A DNA stretch of 64,000 nucleotides. Source: Apostichopus japonicus. Lineage: Eukaryota; Echinodermata; Holothuroidea; Aspidochirotida; Stichopodidae. The DNA lies in assembly GCF_037975245.1 (NCBI RefSeq), contig NC_092567.1:21114876-21178875 (forward strand). The letters are read 5' to 3'. Under the pieces are notes generated by a model. The model searched no databases and was not told the origin of the DNA. It worked only from the letters and a program-made list of their open reading frames with translations. Positions 1 through 11,724 of this stretch are shown piece after piece. A program made the position numbers and the translations under genes. Position 1 is the stretch's first letter; the number at the start of each line of letters is the position of its first letter.

Positions 1-1049
1 CAATAATAGTCTTAGCCAAGTGCCAAATAACTATACCAAAAAAAAGTGCTTGAACTTTGCGACACTCTATGGAACCATTGCACTTCTTTCCTCAGGATTT
101 AAGCTAAAGATATATACTGCCATTGCATGGAAAACGGTTCATATATAGGCCTACTCCCCGAAGAGAACCACTTTTCGGGCGATCCTGTTGCTACAAACTC
201 ATATCGTGTATCCTAGTGCTTGACATTTCGTTATCAGGTCAAACGAAACTCTGCCAATATCTATTGTGACAATGTTTTCTTTTCATATTTTAATAAGGCC
301 GATTAAAACCACCAATTTTCTATCCCGGGGAGACAGTTCCTTAAGCACGGAAATGGTTCTTTCTATAGTTCAAAAACTTCACCAACTATATATGATGAAA
401 AGATATTCTCGATTCCGAGATATTTCTTGTTTTCTAACCCCTTGGGGTGTTATCTGGGTAGTAAAGTTTTCCCCGCCATTTATTAGTACATTCCCACCAT
501 TTATGATTACCGGTGTATCGTGCGGGCCATATGTGATCAATCGAGGTGTTGTAAACGGATGATCGCTGGTGACAGCCTGTGATGAGCCGTAACAGATAAT
601 GAAGGGCACGGTTCATCACAGGTCAATTTCATCGGCGAGTCGGATGAGAAAACTGATCAAACTTACAAAGATCAGGCAGGCATCCATGAGCTGAAAAGCT
701 GCATATTGACATTTGACATATTGATTAATTGTTATTAATTAGTTTATTATACAATGAAGTGCTATAAATAGTTTGGAGGGTACCGCGAGTTAAGCTTTGC
801 AAAGGTATGAAAATAATTAAAACAGAACGAGAAAAGCGAGAGTTACTACAATATAACCAAGGGCTTAGCCTTTACCACATCAATTAAACACTGTTGTTAT
901 ATATTACAGCTATATATGCTGAGTGGATTGACTCTTCGACCAGGAAGCCGCGGATATGACCCTCCTAACCCCGCCGGCCCGTAGCAGACTACTGTACCAC
1001 AACCCGTCTGTGTCACCAACATTTGAACCCAACAAATTTACTACAGCGG
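1..1049. other. Intergenic, nothing recognised
   Basis: AT-rich sequence. The short open frames near 266-619 overlap each other on both strands and resemble no family I know. No RNA gene or mobile element ends seen. Confidence 0.6.
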
Positions 1050-1345
1050 GGAAATGATTATTATGCCCCTACTTAAATTTGTTGTGCCCCTCCTTAAATT
1101 GTCGGTGCCCATCTTTAAACTCTGGGGCCCCCTCCTTAAATTGTTGGTGCCCTTAAATTTATGGTGCCCCCTTCTTAAATTTGTGGGCCCCTCCTTAAAT
1201 TGTTGGTGCCACTTCTTAAATTGTTGGGCCCCTCCTTAACTTGTTGGTGCCCCCTTCATAATCTGTTGGTGCCCCTCCATAAATTGTCGGTGCCCCTCAT
1301 TAAATTGTTAAGCCCCCCTCCTTAACTTGTTGGTGCCCCTCCAAC
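1050..1345. repeat. About 21-bp degenerate minisatellite
   Basis: About 14 imperfect copies of a unit close to TTAAATTGTTGGTGCCCCTCC (the last copy merges into CTCCAACTCAGAACTCC). The 61-residue open frame inside it is only the translated repeat. A single related copy followed by similar flanking sequence (CAACTCTGACTCC) lies near 57891-57930, so the unit belongs to a dispersed element and is not private to this locus. Confidence 0.85.
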
Positions 1346-4300
1346 TCAGAACTCCTGGTTTCGGGCCTCACAGTGTATCCCCGATAGTCTTCAGGGCAAT
1401 GGGATTGACGCCAATGACTTGACTGACCGTAAACAAGTGAATAAAAGAAACTAACATGGAAATTCAAAGTATAAGAGTCTTTGTGATATTATATTTAGAC
1501 ATGATCTAGTCTTCATGATGTTGTAGCTTTAATCAAAACATGACATCTCGTAAAAACAAAAAGGAATAGAAACATTGCTTTACTGTCTGTTGGTTGGAAT
1601 TATTCACTTTCTATTGACCTCTGCCACATACAGGTTTATTGATGATCAAATGGGGATCATTTCTCCTTTAAATTCTGTCTTTAAACTGAAAAGTTCACAA
1701 TCTAGATAACAAAACTTGATACTCCGAATAATATGGACGAGAAACCTAGAAACACTTAAACGCCTCCAGTTTTTTTATCCTGCAAAAAATATATAACCAA
1801 AAGTAGATACTTGTTTTGATGTCATTTTAAAAAGCCAAAACCCGGCTGAAAGTTTGTTCTTTCTCACCTCCTTTCGACCAACTCTCAACACCAAAGGTGA
1901 CGAGGACACGCCAATAATTTCGGTATTAATATTTTGACACTTTTCTTGGTAATAATTACAAGTTCTCCGTGATAGTCTAACGCGGTATATACGGGTTGAC
2001 CTTTGTGATTTGTGTTCAGTATTTGTTTTGTGGTGTTGGGTCTCGCGTGGTGGACTCAAAAATCATGTCTCAGGCGTTCTGCTTTTTTCGTTGTGCAAAG
2101 ATCATTCATCCGAACAGAGAACTGGAAAAAAAAATATCAAGCTATATTGATTTCAATTCAGACGTTGTTACATTCAGAACCAAGAGCCCTATTTTAGTCG
2201 CGTAACAGCCGTGTGACTCTGCTATCGATTTTGAGTGTTATGGTGACACCTGACGCTTTATAGTGGAACAAACATTCCAAGGTTTTTTGTCTCTTTTTCT
2301 CTTTCAAGATAAATTATATACAAACCTAAACTCAAGTCTGCACTGTGGCAGTAAAATGATGACCTTAGACTGCAGGTGAATACTGTACTATATAGAGTTC
2401 TGGATTTTTGCAAGTTTTGAGCAAATATTACTAAAGCTACATCTGTTCTCTCGAGTGAATGATGAGTCATAATTTGGCCCTCTTGTGATTGTCATTAATT
2501 TATGAACATTTTTTCCCTCATCCCGGAATGTGTGAACGTCCGTACTGTTTGAGGTTGGTAGTTGGAACTATTTATAATTGTGCTGAGACGGGAGATGTCA
2601 TTGAAAAGTTACAAAGAGTTAGACAGCATTCTTTCTGTTGAATTCGTTGCGGATTACATTTTCACTTACGACTGTTCACGCTGGTGTAATTGATTTTACA
2701 TTTCGTATCGGTTCGCCCGGTTTTTTTTGGTTTCACATTAAACTTCTACCTTCATCGTTGCAGTCAGTCCACAGAGAAAAGAAGTTATTTAATATCGTGG
2801 TGAGATTATTGAGTTTGGGATTTTCTGTTCTTGCTTTTGTATTGATGTAAACTATATGTTAAACCTGGTGATTTTGAAGGTCAATAGTATTTCACCCAAA
2901 TATGCTAGATCATAGTCAGCTATTGTCAACCTTTAACCTAGAGTGAGGTCACTGATTAAACATATATTTTATTAACACCATAAGAGCCTTTTTCTTTCCT
3001 CCGAGTTGTAGTGGAAATGCTTCACAGTTGTACCTCCTCCATGTCTCAGAAATAGTGAATTTGACGCCTCGGGCGTTTCACTATCAAACTCTCATATATA
3101 TATATACGATATATATAACCATAATTCACATATTATCTTAATACGTAGGTATATCCCCTAATCGTTGCTATCACCGTAATGTTCCGTTCGAATACTTCTT
3201 GCAACTTGGTTGTCTTATGTTTTATATAAACCAGTTGAATTGCTATAATTTCAGCTCGATCTGTCATGTACGGTATGCATATACGTTTATAACTAACCAT
3301 GCAACAAACTAATAACCGATAACAATTACATGATTTCTTGATACAGGTTTACGTTTGTTGGGGTAGTGGTGGTGGAGGGAGGGGGGGGGTAGCAAGAGTG
3401 AATATTTTCGTGGGCATAAGTGTTCTGAACAATGTCCAGTACCGTTGAAAACCATTGCTCTGAGACTGCTCTGGGACCCATTCCCCAGTGCCGAGGACCC
3501 TGTGTTAGTCTGTTTTATTCTCATGTATACACTGTTGGGTGGAGACGCTCACCACGCCCACAGGAAATAAATTGCTGTGAGAGTTAATGAGATATCCCCA
3601 CCCCCTTCACCCCTCCCGGCAGTTTCGGATAAGGCAGGACTCTCCCTGCTCACAGTATTTCTAGGGAACGTTTATAGCCTGCACTCTGTATGGGCATGGA
3701 GCTATACATGAAATAAGATATACTGGGTAACCAACCGTGTTATTATGTAGGATTGTATATAGGACTATGTAAGATTTTTAGTTTATGATATATGTTTGAT
3801 TATGTAGTCGACTTAAATCTGACGGAAATGGCTAAACTCCGGAGACTTTTCTGATTTTTCCTTGTGCGTGTGTGTGTGTGTGTGTGATTAATAGTATACC
3901 TAAATATTAAATAAGAAGACGAAATCTTCTCTTTCGAATGTAATCATGTAGTCACGCCTGCTACTATGTTCACTTGGAAAGCAGTTCAAACTATTGTTTT
4001 AGATTCATAAATTGCATTATTATCAAGCGTAATTATTTGAAGGTTTTGATCGACAACAGAAAATTGTGTCCTCTGATACAAATTGCACACATGACGTCTT
4101 GTAATATATACAACCATGGAGCTATCAAGCCCCATTATAATACAACAGATAGACACTATCACTGTTAGGCCTATTACGACAGCAACTCAGCTATTTCCTA
4201 CACCCCGCCCTCCATTCTTGTGCAATTTTTTTTACAAATGTAGCCTACATGTGTATACCTACTACATTTGGTCTGTAATATTGGCATTCAGCATGCCAAA

Positions 4301-7300
4301 ACGCAGTACCAAGTAACAGGTCGTCCTTGTTTAGAATTTCCGTGAAAAAGTTCACTTTTGAGTTTGACAGATTTATGAAGGTACTTGGTCTTTTTCTGTA
4401 TAGCCATCTGTCCGATCAGAAGTTAAACAGAAAAATTTATTTTGATAAACAGACCTTAAAACAAGAAAAAAAGAAAAATGAAAAATGAAATGTGGGATGA
4501 TTTATCACTGTTTCCCTGCATTGTACGATAAAGTCGTCTCTTCTGCTTTTGTGTTATCTTGGAGTTATTCAGTTTCGATTTGAAGACACGTGTTGTCCTG
4601 CCTTTATGATGACAGGCACGACCAAGTGACCAATATATTGACCTCTGAATTTTCAGACGGCTTCAATAAGTTCCAATAACATTCCTTGGCAAAACATGAT
4701 AATTCGCCTCGACCTTATACATCCCCTATTTGTATCTACCTCAGCTTGGAATCCGCGGGATCCTCGTAGGGGATCCGTTAAATGTAGGGGTCCGGGTTGG
4801 CAACTTCGGCCCCCCCCCCGGATCGAAAATGAGGTCGGTAAACGCAGAAGGGCCCTATTACCAGTTTCCTGCTTTGTGCTGTTTGAGACAGCCAGAACAA
4901 GTCAGAAGTGACAAGTTTAACAGTGTCATCTTTGGCAAAGAAACCGAAACGGTGGAGCTGAGGTCATTGGGGATACTCTGGGGGAGTAGGTGGGGATACT
5001 CTGGGGGAGTAGGAGGGGCGTGAACATTTCTTCATTGTCCCTAGAGTTCCGTGGTTGGAACAAAAATTGAGAACCTATATAGCATTGTTTTTTAATGAGT
5101 CATTACTCGAGGCACTCAATTTCAAAATTGAAGAAGAAGAAGTTTGCGGTATTTCTTCCCATATAGACGTAATACAGTGTGTCGAGTCAATTGACTCTAC
5201 TCGACCCGAAAATCGAGTGGCTCGTTACAACTCTAGAAAACCTAGTATGATCAGTGAATCTGTCTTGGTAGATATCGTCCACCAAAATCAGTACAAAAAA
5301 AAATAACATCTTAACGGTCTAGGATATGTCTGTGTAACACAAAAAGTATCTGTTATCGTATTTAATGGATTAATAACTCGCTAACTCGCTAACTCGCTAA
5401 CTCGCTATTATTGAGGACTAGAGTGGTGATAACATTTTTTTTTAGGTCCAAAGATTTCCCACGTTAGGTTGAGAAACATCCCAACATGGAAGAAGCCAAA
5501 ATCCCACCTATAGATTTGTACGAGTATTCGAGCAATCAGGGTTTAATTTTTGGAAATACATAAGGATAAAACCTGTAGATTAAGTGCATGAATCCTCGAT
5601 TTGTACTTCTTGTTTCATATTCTTGTTGCATGTTGTTGTTTTGGCATCGATATTTAACGAAGAGATCTTCAAAGTATGCTGTTATACTCAGTATATAGCT
5701 TTGAAATCTATGATGAACTGTGTAAACCCCTTATTCGACTGAATTGGGGCTCGGACAATTACGCCCAGGTCGAAAGCAATGATCATCGCTATGACAATAT
5801 CATACTTTGAAGGAAAACTGCAAAATTCCTACAAAGAATTGTATTGTCCAAAATGAGTCAAAGCCAATGATATGTAGTTTATTTTCGCCTTCGGCTAGTA
5901 TAGAGCAAAAATTGATATTCATATTCAGTTTTGCTTGCAAAGAGAAACAGATTATAACCAGTTTTCTGCAGATTAAAGGACGCGATTGGGTTGAACTTGT
6001 CAAAACCTGTCGCTATCGCATTCTTAACCGAAAAGGAAAGCAAAGGTTCCTTAAAATTAACTATTACATACCTTAGCATACAACAACTCGAATCTGGAAC
6101 GATTGAATCCGATTAATTTAAGAGCTATAAAAGCTTTTCTAATTGATAAGTTACGGTATTAAATTAACATTTTGAGACGTCACATTTTCAGTATATTGAA
6201 TTTACGATTTATGACTTGTTTGACAAAAGGAACTGATAAATAGTTGAAACCACATTTACAATTCTCTTAATAGTTAGATAATGTGGTATGATAGTATATG
6301 TGAATCTTTACGTGGCGTGGTCACCATGGTGATGTATCACAAAACAAAGAGAAAAAATATCCCTTCCTCCAAACCCGCAGCCATGCTGGGACACGCAGGC
6401 AGTCCCCCACCCATCATGTGAGGACCTGTTCGCCAAGAGCACCCTTCCCGCGCATTGAACATCCTTCCCGCGCCTTGAACACCCTTCCGGGTGGATATGC
6501 ACTCGTTATAAATCACTATTATTATGATGATGGTTATTATTTTGTTTTCCCTCCCATGGATGTGTGCCACCACAATGTGTACCAAACATTTTACAAGTTT
6601 TACAGGACACAATAAAATTGTGCCCATCTTGTCGGTACCCCCGAACTCCTGGCTACAGGGCCTACCTCCCTGCCCAATTTCGAAAAGACGAAGATGTTTT
6701 TCTTATTCCAACGCGAGATCTAGTCTTACATTTAAAATCTTTAGGTATGATTGTCGTTACAAAGGTCGTGCTAGGCCCCCCTTCCACCCCCCTCCCCATA
6801 TAAAAGAACCTCACCAGTCCTCTGCAAAATAAAAACGAAACTTTTTTCTATGCTTGTGTTTCACTTCAGGAGGGTGTTATTGCCTAATGGGTGCAACATC
6901 TCCATTTGTGACACCTCAACTCCTGTGACACTGAAATTGATATGCACTGTGTCGTACCTCCAATTCATTAACAATGAAAGCCCTTAATTCTTGAGGTCCA
7001 GAATTGAGGAAAGATTATTTCAATCTCTCCCACAGGCTAAAACGTGTTGTTAGCATATAGCGATGTCGCATAATTGTCGTTTGTCAAATAAACTATCGAG
7101 AAAAGTTTGCTGACTCAGAAAGAGATCAACAAAACTTTCCAATGGTACAAAATCGTGGTATTCCCACAAGCAATATTAGATTTTCCCACATTTATATGTT
7201 TGCATGGCCTTTTGACCCATTACCTCGGTTTTGGGACATAAATGTTCCACCATGAAAAGCAGCTGTTACCCACACAACAAAATAAATTCCGGAAGAATAA

Positions 7301-7560
7301 AATATTATTTTCCGATACTGGAAAATCAACGGCTGTAAAATACCTCTCGTTAGATTGATAAATTTCACATCACAAACTCGACTTCGTATAAAATGCTCAA
7401 AGAAATGGCATTGTGTGAGGCAGGGTAAATGGAGGACGCACTTCATAAATCTTGCGACCATTGGACAACATCGCATTTAGATATATACATGTACATATCA
7501 CTATTAGTGAGGACATGGAGAAAAGATGAGTCTTTGATGTTCTATGCACCTGCGTAGACT
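1346..7560. other. Intergenic with small simple repeats
   Basis: No gene recognised on either strand. Small repeats: a TG tract at about 3864-3886, four head-to-tail copies of TAACTCGC at 5374-5405, and a poly-G run near 3383. Short open frames at 1775-2059 (minus), 4730-5023 and 5055-5306 (plus) have no family resemblance and no convincing splice context. The segment near 6634-6690 resembles the flank of the 1-kb minisatellite (AACTCCTGG words) and may be a dispersed repeat fragment. Confidence 0.55.
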
Positions 7561-8036
7561 GCGTGTATGGCAAGCCATGTGGGACAAACACTGCATAATA
7601 TATCCGCGTATTAATTGGAATTTATACGCGTATTAATTGGAATATATACGCGTATATATTATTAGCCAATCATATGGCTTAAATATATCCGCGTATTAAT
7701 TCGAATATATACACGTATTAATTCGAATATACACGTATTAATTCGAATATATACACGTATTAATTCGAATATATACACGTATTAAATAAAATACATATGG
7801 GGATTAAATCCAATATATGCACGGATTAATTAGAATATACGCGAAAAAACATTTCCGCTCTTGCTGTGTACATATACGATAAATGTTTTGGCGGGCTCGC
7901 GTGATCGCTTCAAAAAGCGAAACTTTACACATGTAGGCTACAACACATGTATATTCGAATTAATACGCGTATATATTCGAATTAATACGCTGATATATTA
8001 TGCAGTGTTTGTCCCACATGGCTTGCCATATGCGTG
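7561..8036. mobile_element. Foldback element with AT-rich iterons, copy 1
   Basis: The left end reads GCGTGTATGGCAAGCCATGT and continues GGGACAAACACTGCATAATATA. The inverted form (TATATTATGCAGTGTTTGTC, then CCACATGGCTTGCCATATGCG) ends near 8036. These are inverted repeats of about 45 bp. Between them are tandem units of about 22-26 bp built from ATTAATTCGAATATATACACG and its inverse, plus about 110 bp of unique sequence near 7850-7950. No transposase. No target-site duplication could be fixed because a second copy follows directly. Confidence 0.7.
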
Positions 8037-8524
8037 TATGGCCAGCCATATGGGACCAACACCGCACCGTATCCTCGTATTGAACATACACGCGTATTAG
8101 TTCGAACATTATACACGTATTAAATCAGACAATAACTGTCATGTCTTATAGCTTACATCCACATTGTAGCCTCGCCAGTACAACAAAGTGAGCCTTTGCA
8201 AAGTTGCAAAGTTAGTATCTATTGACGTACACCCAGGCCCAAACTTACTTGATCTAGACAACAGCATGACTTAATACGTCGTTTATCTATTCGAATTAAT
8301 ACGTGTATATATTCGAATTAATCCTCATATGTATTAGAATTAATCCTCATATGTATTCGCATTAATACGTGCTTATATTCGAATTAATACGTGAATATTT
8401 ACGCCTTTTGATTGCCAAATGATATATACGCGTATGTATTCGAATTAATACGTGTATATATTCAAATTAAAACGTGGATGTATTATTATGCGGTGTTTGT
8501 CCCACGTGGCTTGCCATATGCGTG
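8031..8524. mobile_element. Foldback element with AT-rich iterons, copy 2
   Basis: Starts with GCGTGTATGGCCAGCCATAT and ends with the inverted GTCCCACGTGGCTTGCCATA. It shares a junction with copy 1. The interior again has TTCGAATTAATACG units near 8290-8480, with unique sequence at about 8110-8270. Same family as copy 1 but diverged. Non-coding. Confidence 0.65.
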
Positions 8525-8729
8525 ACGATAATCGCAGGTGGCTTTTGACTCTAGGCAACTAAGGCAAAGAATAACCACCAAAATCGTCTAGTATATACTT
8601 CCCCTTGCCCGTAATTTGGCTTATCCCAACTGCCTAGATTATCTAATTACTCCAAAATACTTTTCACATATAGTTATGGATTTATGAGCTATGAAATATT
8701 ATCCTCTCTTTTTCTCTTTCTATTCGCAG

Positions 8730-8859
8730 GGGCATAATTTGTGAGAGATTGTCTGCTTCTCTTCGCCTATCCGATCCGCACTTCCTACTGCATTACAAAC
8801 GACAGCAGGTCTCTTATCATCGGCATGCTCCACCTACATAATTGTAGTTTGTATCTGCC
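8730..8859 (+). promoter_or_regulatory. Likely 5'UTR of the RASSF gene with an overlapping uORF
   Basis: A pyrimidine-rich tract ending in TATTCGCAG at 8729 is a good 3' splice site, so a non-coding first exon probably lies upstream. Within the presumed leader an upstream ATG at 8825 (G at -3) opens a frame that runs past the main start at 8860 and stops at 8941, out of frame. The main start (GCCATGG) has a strong context, so leaky scanning would be needed. No promoter element could be assigned. Confidence 0.5.
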
Positions 8860-11724
8860 ATGGGAGAAATCTCCGTGTGGGTCAAAGGTCATCCAAAACA
8901 AATCGGCGGGGTCTCCCATAAGACAACTGCGGTCGAAATAGTGAGCTTCGTGTTGTCCGAGTGTGTGTGGTCAACTACAGAGAAGGCCCGTCGATCGGGC
9001 AGGTGTTATGCCCTCTTCGAAAACTGGCGTGGCTGTCAACGGTTAATACCTCCCGGGAAACGTATCTATAAACTATGGAAATTGTGGGGCCTCGAAAGAA
9101 TTCATGTTAAATTTGTCGTCAAGAAGGTTGCCATGGAAACACTTGCCCGAAAGGACTTCGGAGAGTATGTCGAAGCTTCCCAATTGAAAGTCCCAAAACG
9201 ACACGTCGCCCTCCGTATGGAACCCCATGCCGTTGGAGGTGATGACTCAGAAAATACGTCATCATCTGACGGCGTGGGACTATATTTACTAAATGAAAGT
9301 GTCGCTGATGGGGGACAGTCCCCTGCAACGAGGAGAAAGCGAACATTACTGAAACAGGTACTTCGTCAAAGTGAACAATTACAAGGTATCAGTCGAACTG
9401 TCGAAGATATGGATGAAGAAATCCTGTTCTACGAAGCGAAGCTACATCACTACAGGCTACTTGAGGGTGGAAAGGATTATGTTCAAGATGCATATTTGGC
9501 AGAACGGGATGAAAATGGTTTAGAAAATCAGGATAACAGTAATTCATGTGGTACAATACAAGAGGAGGTAACAGCTAGTAGTAAAGAAGGAAGAGAGCAA
9601 AATGTTCAAAATGACCAACAAACGGATGACAGAACTTTAAATAGTATTGGTCGAGAAAACGCCGCAGAACAACATATAAACATTGAGGAGAATTCCTGGA
9701 AGAAACATGGCCATTCCGAGGTTGTATTAGGAAAGAAGAATGGTACTAAGGTCTTAGTAGTCAATCCTTTGCCTCGAGATCATACCACATCGTCACAAAC
9801 GCCAGATCAAACAGAGCATGAAATATTAAAGACTGAACATGTTTCACACCACCATCATACCGACGCGAGGAAGGAATCACCGGTTTACGAAGACACGACG
9901 CCTTCATTCCGTTCAACAAAAAAACGACAACATAAACATGGCGGCAGGGTCAAGAAGCGGTTGCCTGGGCTGTATGAATTTGAACAAAGTTGTGAATGGT
10001 TAAAAGTAATGGACAAGGAATTAAAGAGACTGGAGAGTATGGAAAATCTTAGTTTTGTTGATTGGGATTCGGAGAGCCTTTTAAGTGACAAGGACTTAAA
10101 GTGCCGTGGTAACCGCAAATTTAAATTCCGCAATGCGTTTGCGAACAGGAATAGAGAAGCAAAGACATCAGGTACGGTAAATACGAATAGCTCTATGAAA
10201 GTGGGTGAGCTCAATGTCAGTATTTCTGACCTCCAATTAGAGCATAAGCTGTGTTTGACTTCAGCAGATTGTGCCAACGAAAATAAGATGCCAGAAGCGA
10301 AAGTAATAGAAACGTGGGTTGACGGAAACATGGAGACCAAAGACGGTCCGCAACCTATAAGTGAAAGGTCTGACTTAACATCAACTCAAGTTACGCGCTC
10401 AGAGGGAAGTTTGTTTGCTGATTCGAATACATCTCATGCAGCTGGTATCTCAGAGGTGATGAAGGGCACCCTAGTTTGCTCCCCTGAATGTAAATTGAAA
10501 GAAAAAGGAATGAGATGTCAATTAGTTTCGAAGGAGAAAACTTCATATCATTCAGAAAGAGAGGAAGGAAAGGAAGAAAAATTTGACAACAGCAAACCAG
10601 CAGATTCATCTAAACCTGAGACCATCGAAAAGAAATGCCCAAAGGACGATGCTAAGATATTGCCATACATGCCTACCTCTCGGCAAAGTTTACCTCAGCC
10701 TATACTCGCTCCCATGAAAAAAACCTCAAATGCAAATACAGCACCACGTGCCAGGTTGCAGATGTCCTCCCCAGAGGCATCTAACTTAAAACAGAACGAC
10801 CGCTCTGGGAGCAACTTCCCTTTGCAAAGTACAAAAGGGAACACCTCAAAAGTTCATTCAATGAACGTGTTAACTAATGGTGAAAGATCAGAAGAATCTC
10901 ATAGAACGAAATCAAACGCCAAACCGGTTTCGCGAAATCCTTCAGTTGTACTTTCTGAACAAGTGGTAAAGAACAAACAATGTGATGAGAATAACGAAAT
11001 CCGTGCGGTACATTCGATCACTGCAGCAAAGTGTGGGAACAAATTTTCAAGTAGACCAGTTCCCGAGCCTCAATCATCGCCAGTATCTGTAAGAAGAGTC
11101 CCAAAACCTCCCATTTACTATCCCACAGAGGATTCTGGTCCAGTGCGTCATAGCCCAACAGAACCTAACCATGTACTTTCACGATCTTCATTGAACAATT
11201 CGCACTGTATCCAACGACCTGGTGTAGCTTGCAGCACTGGCATGGCTCCGAAAAGTTATTGTAGTTCTGCATTGCACCCTCGAGTTGAGCAATTACGATC
11301 TTGCAAATTAAATGGACATGTTTTATCATCTACCATAAAGGTATCGCTTGAAAAGGAAACGGGGGAGTGTAACAACTTGCGCCAAGATTTAAAGAGTGCC
11401 ATTTCCAAAAAGAAGGTGGAAAGCGATGTTTTAAATGGGCAAGGGATAAGTAAAATAGGAAGAAAAGTATATTTTAAGGACGAACAAGAATTGCCAATAA
11501 GAGAACCTGTTCATTCAACTCCAATCAAATCTAAAATATTGAAGCCAAGCACATCAAGGGTGCGAAGTCCTGACCAAGGACTTGGACAAGACATTCTCTC
11601 CCCTGTAGAAAAAGGTAAAAGTGCAGAAAATGTCGATTCTGGCTCCGACACAGGGTTGAGTTCTGTGCATAGTCAAGATAGTGGTATTAGCAATGCCTCT
11701 GTTGTCATAGAAACATGGGTATGA
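8860..11724 (+). CDS. RASSF9/10-like: Ras-association domain protein, N-terminal RASSF class (RASSF9/10-like)
   Basis: A 954-residue intronless frame. Residues 4-89 form a Ras-association (ubiquitin-fold) domain at the extreme N-terminus, as in N-terminal RASSF proteins; ISVWVKG, GRCYALFENWRG and KRIYKLWKLWG align well with vertebrate RASSF10/9. A short helical or coiled-coil segment follows (about 161-203), then the RASSF9/10 signature YEAKLHHYRL...YVQDAYL (191-213). The rest is long, polar and probably disordered, with Ser/Thr/Lys-rich sequence and a late SGSDTGLSSVHSQDSGIS stretch. The last four residues, ETWV, form a class I PDZ ligand, and the same VIETWV hexamer also occurs internally at 482-487. 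The start at 8860 is chosen for GCCATGG and because the RA domain begins at once. Family members act as scaffolds in polarity, endosomal and Hippo-linked signalling; the exact role here is inferred. An intronless coding region agrees with vertebrate RASSF10. The protein is longer than human RASSF9/10 (about 435-510 residues). Confidence 0.93.
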   Translation: MGEISVWVKGHPKQIGGVSHKTTAVEIVSFVLSECVWSTTEKARRSGRCYALFENWRGCQRLIPPGKRIYKLWKLWGLERIHVKFVVKKVAMETLARKDFGEYVEASQLKVPKRHVALRMEPHAVGGDDSENTSSSDGVGLYLLNESVADGGQSPATRRKRTLLKQVLRQSEQLQGISRTVEDMDEEILFYEAKLHHYRLLEGGKDYVQDAYLAERDENGLENQDNSNSCGTIQEEVTASSKEGREQNVQNDQQTDDRTLNSIGRENAAEQHINIEENSWKKHGHSEVVLGKKNGTKVLVVNPLPRDHTTSSQTPDQTEHEILKTEHVSHHHHTDARKESPVYEDTTPSFRSTKKRQHKHGGRVKKRLPGLYEFEQSCEWLKVMDKELKRLESMENLSFVDWDSESLLSDKDLKCRGNRKFKFRNAFANRNREAKTSGTVNTNSSMKVGELNVSISDLQLEHKLCLTSADCANENKMPEAKVIETWVDGNMETKDGPQPISERSDLTSTQVTRSEGSLFADSNTSHAAGISEVMKGTLVCSPECKLKEKGMRCQLVSKEKTSYHSEREEGKEEKFDNSKPADSSKPETIEKKCPKDDAKILPYMPTSRQSLPQPILAPMKKTSNANTAPRARLQMSSPEASNLKQNDRSGSNFPLQSTKGNTSKVHSMNVLTNGERSEESHRTKSNAKPVSRNPSVVLSEQVVKNKQCDENNEIRAVHSITAAKCGNKFSSRPVPEPQSSPVSVRRVPKPPIYYPTEDSGPVRHSPTEPNHVLSRSSLNNSHCIQRPGVACSTGMAPKSYCSSALHPRVEQLRSCKLNGHVLSSTIKVSLEKETGECNNLRQDLKSAISKKKVESDVLNGQGISKIGRKVYFKDEQELPIREPVHSTPIKSKILKPSTSRVRSPDQGLGQDILSPVEKGKSAENVDSGSDTGLSSVHSQDSGISNASVVIETWV

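Noticed and set aside
9885-10340. 151-residue antisense frame inside the RASSF gene
   Set aside because: Complement of a strong coding region; no family features.
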